A stretch of DNA of 64,000 nucleotides from Paraburkholderia caballeronis (GTDB lineage: Bacteria > Pseudomonadota > Gammaproteobacteria > Burkholderiales > Burkholderiaceae): NCBI RefSeq assembly GCF_900104845.1, contig NZ_FNSR01000002.1:2170001-2234000 (forward strand). Direction: 5' to 3'. The first letter of the stretch is position 1. Every line of letters begins with the position of its first letter. Both the position numbers and the translations under genes were made by a program. The notes below the pieces were generated by a model. It worked only from the letters and a program-made list of their open reading frames with translations, searched no databases and was not told the DNA's origin. This document shows, piece after piece, positions 63,649 to 64,000 of the stretch.

Positions 63649-64000
63649 ATGGAAACAGGACTCTCGCGCAGCACCGCCCGTCCGGGCCGTTTCGCCGAGG
63701 TGCTGCTGGCGTTCCTGAAGCTCGGCGCGACGAGTTTCGGCGGGCCGGTCGCGCATCTGGGCTACTTTCGCCGCGAATTCGTCGAGCGGCGGCGCTGGCT
63801 CGATCACGACACGTTCGCGGATCTGCTCGCGCTGTGCCAGTTCCTGCCGGGGCCGGCGAGCAGCCAGCTCGGGTTTTCGATCGGCCTGGTCCGCGCCGGC
63901 TGGCGGGGCGGGCTCGCCGCGTGGCTGGGGTTCACGCTGCCGTCGTTCCTGCTGATGATCGCGTTCGCCGCGCTCGCGCCGCGGCTCGGCGGGACGGTCG
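63649..64000 (+). CDS. Chromate transporter, ChrA family (truncated by window end)
   Basis: The first 117 residues of a ChrA-family membrane transporter. The N-terminal signature is intact: LKLGATSFGGPVAHLGYFRREFVERRRWLDHDTFADLLALCQFLPGPASSQLGFSIGLVRAGWRGGLAAWLGFTLPSFLLMIAFAALAP. The G-G-P and PGPASSQ blocks are diagnostic of ChrA. The full protein is normally about 390-450 residues. It exports chromate, or sulfate in some members. It is divergent from the Usp operon; the FNR box may serve it too. Confidence 0.85.
   Translation, partial: METGLSRSTARPGRFAEVLLAFLKLGATSFGGPVAHLGYFRREFVERRRWLDHDTFADLLALCQFLPGPASSQLGFSIGLVRAGWRGGLAAWLGFTLPSFLLMIAFAALAPRLGGTV

Overview
The window is a GC-rich stretch whose GC-rich third codon positions, gene families and gene pairings point to a Burkholderiales bacterium, most likely Burkholderia or Paraburkholderia sensu lato. 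Indicators are a LuxI/RsaL/LuxR quorum-sensing locus, a pcaIJ-pcaB-pcaDC-pcaK cluster, a 2-aminobenzoyl-CoA operon, Cys-rich FNR regulators next to universal stress proteins, and a ProQ/FinO protein with a low-complexity N-terminus. No rRNA, tRNA, CRISPR array, phage or transposase gene was seen. It reads as a secondary-chromosome-like accessory catabolic and regulatory region. The only partial gene is a ChrA-type chromate transporter at the right edge.

Layout. 0.1-2.6 kb: two short-chain dehydrogenases, a small membrane protein and DagK. 2.8-8.8 kb: a LysR regulator divergent from an MFS carrier, an SDR, an IlvD/Edd dehydratase and a 3-hydroxyisobutyrate-dehydrogenase-like protein, which look like a sugar-acid catabolic operon. 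8.9-11.7 kb: an EgtB-family sulfoxide synthase, an FNR regulator and a UspA protein. 12-13.5 kb: a DHA2 drug efflux pump. 13.7-15.5 kb: luxI-rsaL-luxR with a near-perfect 24-bp palindrome in the luxI/rsaL divergent promoter. 15.8-18.5 kb: two hypotheticals, serine acetyltransferase and FolE. 18.6-25.5 kb: a LysR regulator divergent from the beta-ketoadipate genes. 25.5-36 kb: ferredoxin-NADP reductase, a histone-H1-like protein, an omega-aminotransferase divergent from a MocR regulator, LysE and MFS exporters, a molybdopterin domain protein and a D-amino-acid-dehydrogenase-like enzyme.

37-45.4 kb is a leftward operon for aerobic anthranilate degradation through CoA thioesters: the two-domain 2-aminobenzoyl-CoA monooxygenase/reductase, an SDR, a MarR regulator, enoyl-CoA hydratase, acyl-CoA dehydrogenase, a RidA deaminase and the CoA ligase. 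A seven-unit tandem array of a 49-50 bp hairpin repeat interrupts it just upstream of the enoyl-CoA hydratase. A single copy of the same element sits immediately upstream of the first gene of the window. 45.8-52.2 kb holds an OpgC-type membrane protein, an SDR, ProQ and an ABC importer of the nitrate/sulfonate/taurine class.

52.6-63.5 kb resembles a low-oxygen stress island. It contains a PRC-barrel protein, three universal stress proteins (two of them tandem-domain), a DUF1488 protein, a ribosome-hibernation-factor-like protein, a cytochrome c, an Acg-like nitroreductase, a second FNR, an orphan receiver protein and a NarL-type two-component pair. At least three FNR-type TTGAY-N4-RTCAA boxes lie in front of its transcription units, and both FNR paralogues in the window keep the E-xx-SR recognition residues and four cluster cysteines. 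All assignments come from reading the sequence; no database search was run.
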